Shown piece by piece: positions 6,040 through 7,613 of a DNA stretch of 7,613 bases. The first letter of the stretch is position 1. Every line of letters starts with the position of its first letter. The DNA is from Zoogloeaceae bacterium (lineage in GTDB: Bacteria; Pseudomonadota; Gammaproteobacteria; Burkholderiales; Rhodocyclaceae): positions 1 to 7,613 of the forward strand of contig JAISPO010000086.1 in the NCBI GenBank assembly GCA_031274855.1, in the 5' to 3' direction. The translations under genes were made by a program, and so were the position numbers. The notes under the pieces were generated by a model. The model did no database searches, was not told the DNA's origin, and saw only the letters and a list, made by a program, of their open reading frames with translations.

Positions 6040-7613
6040 ATGAACCCCGATTTTTTCAAGTCTTTCGATGTTCTGATTTTCGGCAGCGGTCTGGCAGGTC
6101 AGACCGCTGCCTTGCTGCTGGCCGATACCCATCGCGTCGCCATTGTCACCAAGCGGGCGATTGAAGATTCGGCAACCGCGTGGGCGCAAGGCGGCATTGC
6201 CGCAGTCCTCGAAGACACCGACTCTGTCGAAGCGCATATTCAGGACACCTTCACTGCCGGCGCCAGTCTCTGCGATCCGGCCGCCACCCGTTTTGTTGTC
6301 GAGCATGGCCGCAAGGCCATCGACTGGCTGATCGCTCAGGGCGTCCCCTTCACCCGCTCGGAATCGGGTTATCACCTGACGCGCGAAGGCGGTCATAGCC
6401 ATCGGCGCGTCATCCATGTCGCCGACGCGACCGGAGCCGCCGTTCAGCAGACCCTCAACGAAAAAGTCCGTCAGCATCCAAATATCACGGTGCTGGAACG
6501 GCATCTCGTCGTCGACCTGATTACCGGCGCGAAGCTCGGCCTGAAAACAAACCGCTGCTGGGGCGCCTATGTCCTCGATCTCGACCGCGACGTTGTGCTC
6601 ACACTTGCCGCCCCCAACACCGTGATTGCCACCGGCGGCGCGGGCAAGGCGTATCTCTACACTTCAAATCCCGACACGGCCACCGGCGACGGCATTGCCA
6701 TGGCCTGGCGGGCAGGCTGCCGCGTCGCCAACATGGAATTCATCCAGTTCCATCCGACCTGTCTATACCATCCCCATGCCAAGTCTTTCCTGATTTCCGA
6801 AGCCATGCGCGGCGAAGGGGGAATTCTGCGCCTGCCCGACGGCACCCGCTTCATGCCCCAGCACGACCAGCGGGCAGAACTCGCGCCCCGCGACATCGTC
6901 GCGCGCGCCATCGACTTCGAAATGAAAAAACACGGTCTGGATTGCGTGTTTCTGGACATGACTCACAAAGGCGACGCCTTCCTCCGAAAACATTTTCCCA
7001 ACATCCATGCGCGTTGCGGCGAACTCGGCATCGACATCGCCAAACAACCCATACCGGTCGTCCCCGCGGCCCATTACACCTGCGGCGGCATCGTGGTCGA
7101 CCTCAACGCCCGTACCGATCTGCCCGGACTTTACGCGCTCGGCGAAGCCTCCTCCACCGGCTTGCACGGCGCCAATCGTCTCGCCAGCAACTCCCTGCTC
7201 GAATGTCTCGTCTACGGTCAAGCGGCGGCGAACGACATCCGCGCCCAGAAACCGGCGCGAATGCCCAAACTGCCACGCTGGGATGAAAGCCGCGTCACGG
7301 ATGCCGATGAAGAAATCGTCCTCTCCCACAACTGGGATGAACTTCGCCGCTTCATGTGGGACTATGTCGGCATCGTGCGCACCTCCAAACGATTGGAACG
7401 CGCCCTGCGCCGCATCCACCTGCTGGAACGCGAAATCGACGAGTACTACGCCAACTTCCGCGTCAGCAACGACCTGATCGAACTCCGCAATCTGGTCCAG
7501 ACCGCCCATCTCATCGTCCGCAGCGCCCAACAACGCAAAGAAAGCCGCGGCCTCCACTTCAGCCGCGACTTCCCCGAAACACTACCGGCAGCGCGCAACA
7601 CCGTGCTCAAACA
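6040..7613 (+). CDS. nadB: L-aspartate oxidase (NadB), last few residues cut by window edge
   Basis: FAD flavoprotein that oxidises L-aspartate to iminoaspartate, using oxygen or fumarate as acceptor, as the first step of de novo NAD synthesis; NadA then makes quinolinate. Plus-strand translation from 6040 gives 524 complete codons without a stop, against about 530-540 for the family, so only the extreme C-terminus is missing. The FAD-binding GSGLAG motif is at residues 15-20, followed by AWAQGGIAAV, LTREGGHSHRRV (Glu116), EFIQFHPT (His238), ELAPRDIVARA (Arg284), AAHYTCGGI (His345) and GLHGANRLASNSLLECLV (Arg380). These correspond to the E. coli substrate-site residues Glu121, His244, Arg290, His351 and Arg386 as I recall them. 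The C-terminal helical domain (WDYVGIVR, EIDEYYANFRVSN) is also intact. The ATG gives the normal N-terminal length, no in-frame start lies just upstream, and no Shine-Dalgarno sequence precedes it. It is divergent from rpoE, as in E. coli. Confidence 0.97.
   Translation, partial: MNPDFFKSFDVLIFGSGLAGQTAALLLADTHRVAIVTKRAIEDSATAWAQGGIAAVLEDTDSVEAHIQDTFTAGASLCDPAATRFVVEHGRKAIDWLIAQGVPFTRSESGYHLTREGGHSHRRVIHVADATGAAVQQTLNEKVRQHPNITVLERHLVVDLITGAKLGLKTNRCWGAYVLDLDRDVVLTLAAPNTVIATGGAGKAYLYTSNPDTATGDGIAMAWRAGCRVANMEFIQFHPTCLYHPHAKSFLISEAMRGEGGILRLPDGTRFMPQHDQRAELAPRDIVARAIDFEMKKHGLDCVFLDMTHKGDAFLRKHFPNIHARCGELGIDIAKQPIPVVPAAHYTCGGIVVDLNARTDLPGLYALGEASSTGLHGANRLASNSLLECLVYGQAAANDIRAQKPARMPKLPRWDESRVTDADEEIVLSHNWDELRRFMWDYVGIVRTSKRLERALRRIHLLEREIDEYYANFRVSNDLIELRNLVQTAHLIVRSAQQRKESRGLHFSRDFPETLPAARNTVLK

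Noticed and set aside
5968..6504. Minus-strand open frame (178 codons) running from nadB into the rpoE-nadB spacer
   Set aside because: Mostly antisense to the conserved FAD-binding end of NadB, with no recognisable motif; its tail in the intergenic region does not look coding.
6763..7557. Minus-strand open frame (264 codons) opposite nadB
   Set aside because: NadB is intact on the plus strand through this whole stretch; the antisense frame shows no family signature and is a codon-bias shadow.
1..7613. A novel system (defence, mobile, biosynthetic) hidden in the window
   Set aside because: Every stretch over 200 bases is accounted for by a conserved gene in its usual order; I see no integrase, transposase, repeat array or unexplained cargo gene.

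Overview
The window is a stretch of conserved bacterial chromosome, most likely from a betaproteobacterium. That placement rests on overall protein resemblance (LepA, NadB, MucD, RseA) and on gene order; no database search was run, and some gammaproteobacteria such as Pseudomonas have nearly the same order. Coding sequence is moderately GC-rich throughout. No mobile element, CRISPR array, RNA gene, prophage or broken gene is visible.

Layout, left to right: (1) 1-1604, minus strand: lepA (elongation factor 4), starting at TTG and cut by the left edge, with about 534 codons present. (2) 1611-1635: a Rho-independent terminator on the minus strand, six bases before the lepA start codon. (3) 1663-5850, minus strand: a compact six-gene sigma-E operon in transcription order rpoE - rseA - rseB - rseC - mucD (DegP/DegQ-type protease) - small glutaredoxin-like gene. 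After rpoE/rseA (1-base gap), all four junctions are ATGA 4-base stop/start overlaps. (4) 5851-6039: a 189-base divergent intergenic region holding candidate promoters and two TTCGG...CCGAA dyads just upstream of rpoE. (5) 6040-7613, plus strand: nadB (L-aspartate oxidase), 524 complete codons, cut by the right edge probably only about a dozen residues before its end.

How the genes work together: RpoE is the envelope-stress sigma factor. RseA is a single-span membrane anti-sigma factor that holds it. RseB is the periplasmic sensor that protects RseA from proteolysis. RseC is an accessory membrane protein with a cysteine cluster. MucD is a periplasmic PDZ protease/chaperone that deals with misfolded envelope proteins. 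The terminal gene encodes an 84-residue thioredoxin-fold protein with a CxxC active site. lepA (translation) and nadB (NAD biosynthesis) are conserved neighbours, not functional partners. DegS/AlgW and RseP, which would cleave RseA, are not in the window.

I find no previously undescribed system. The points worth a second look are regulatory: the terminator abutting the lepA start, a probable leaderless nadB transcript, paired dyads in the rpoE upstream/leader region, and the repeated overlap motif across the operon.
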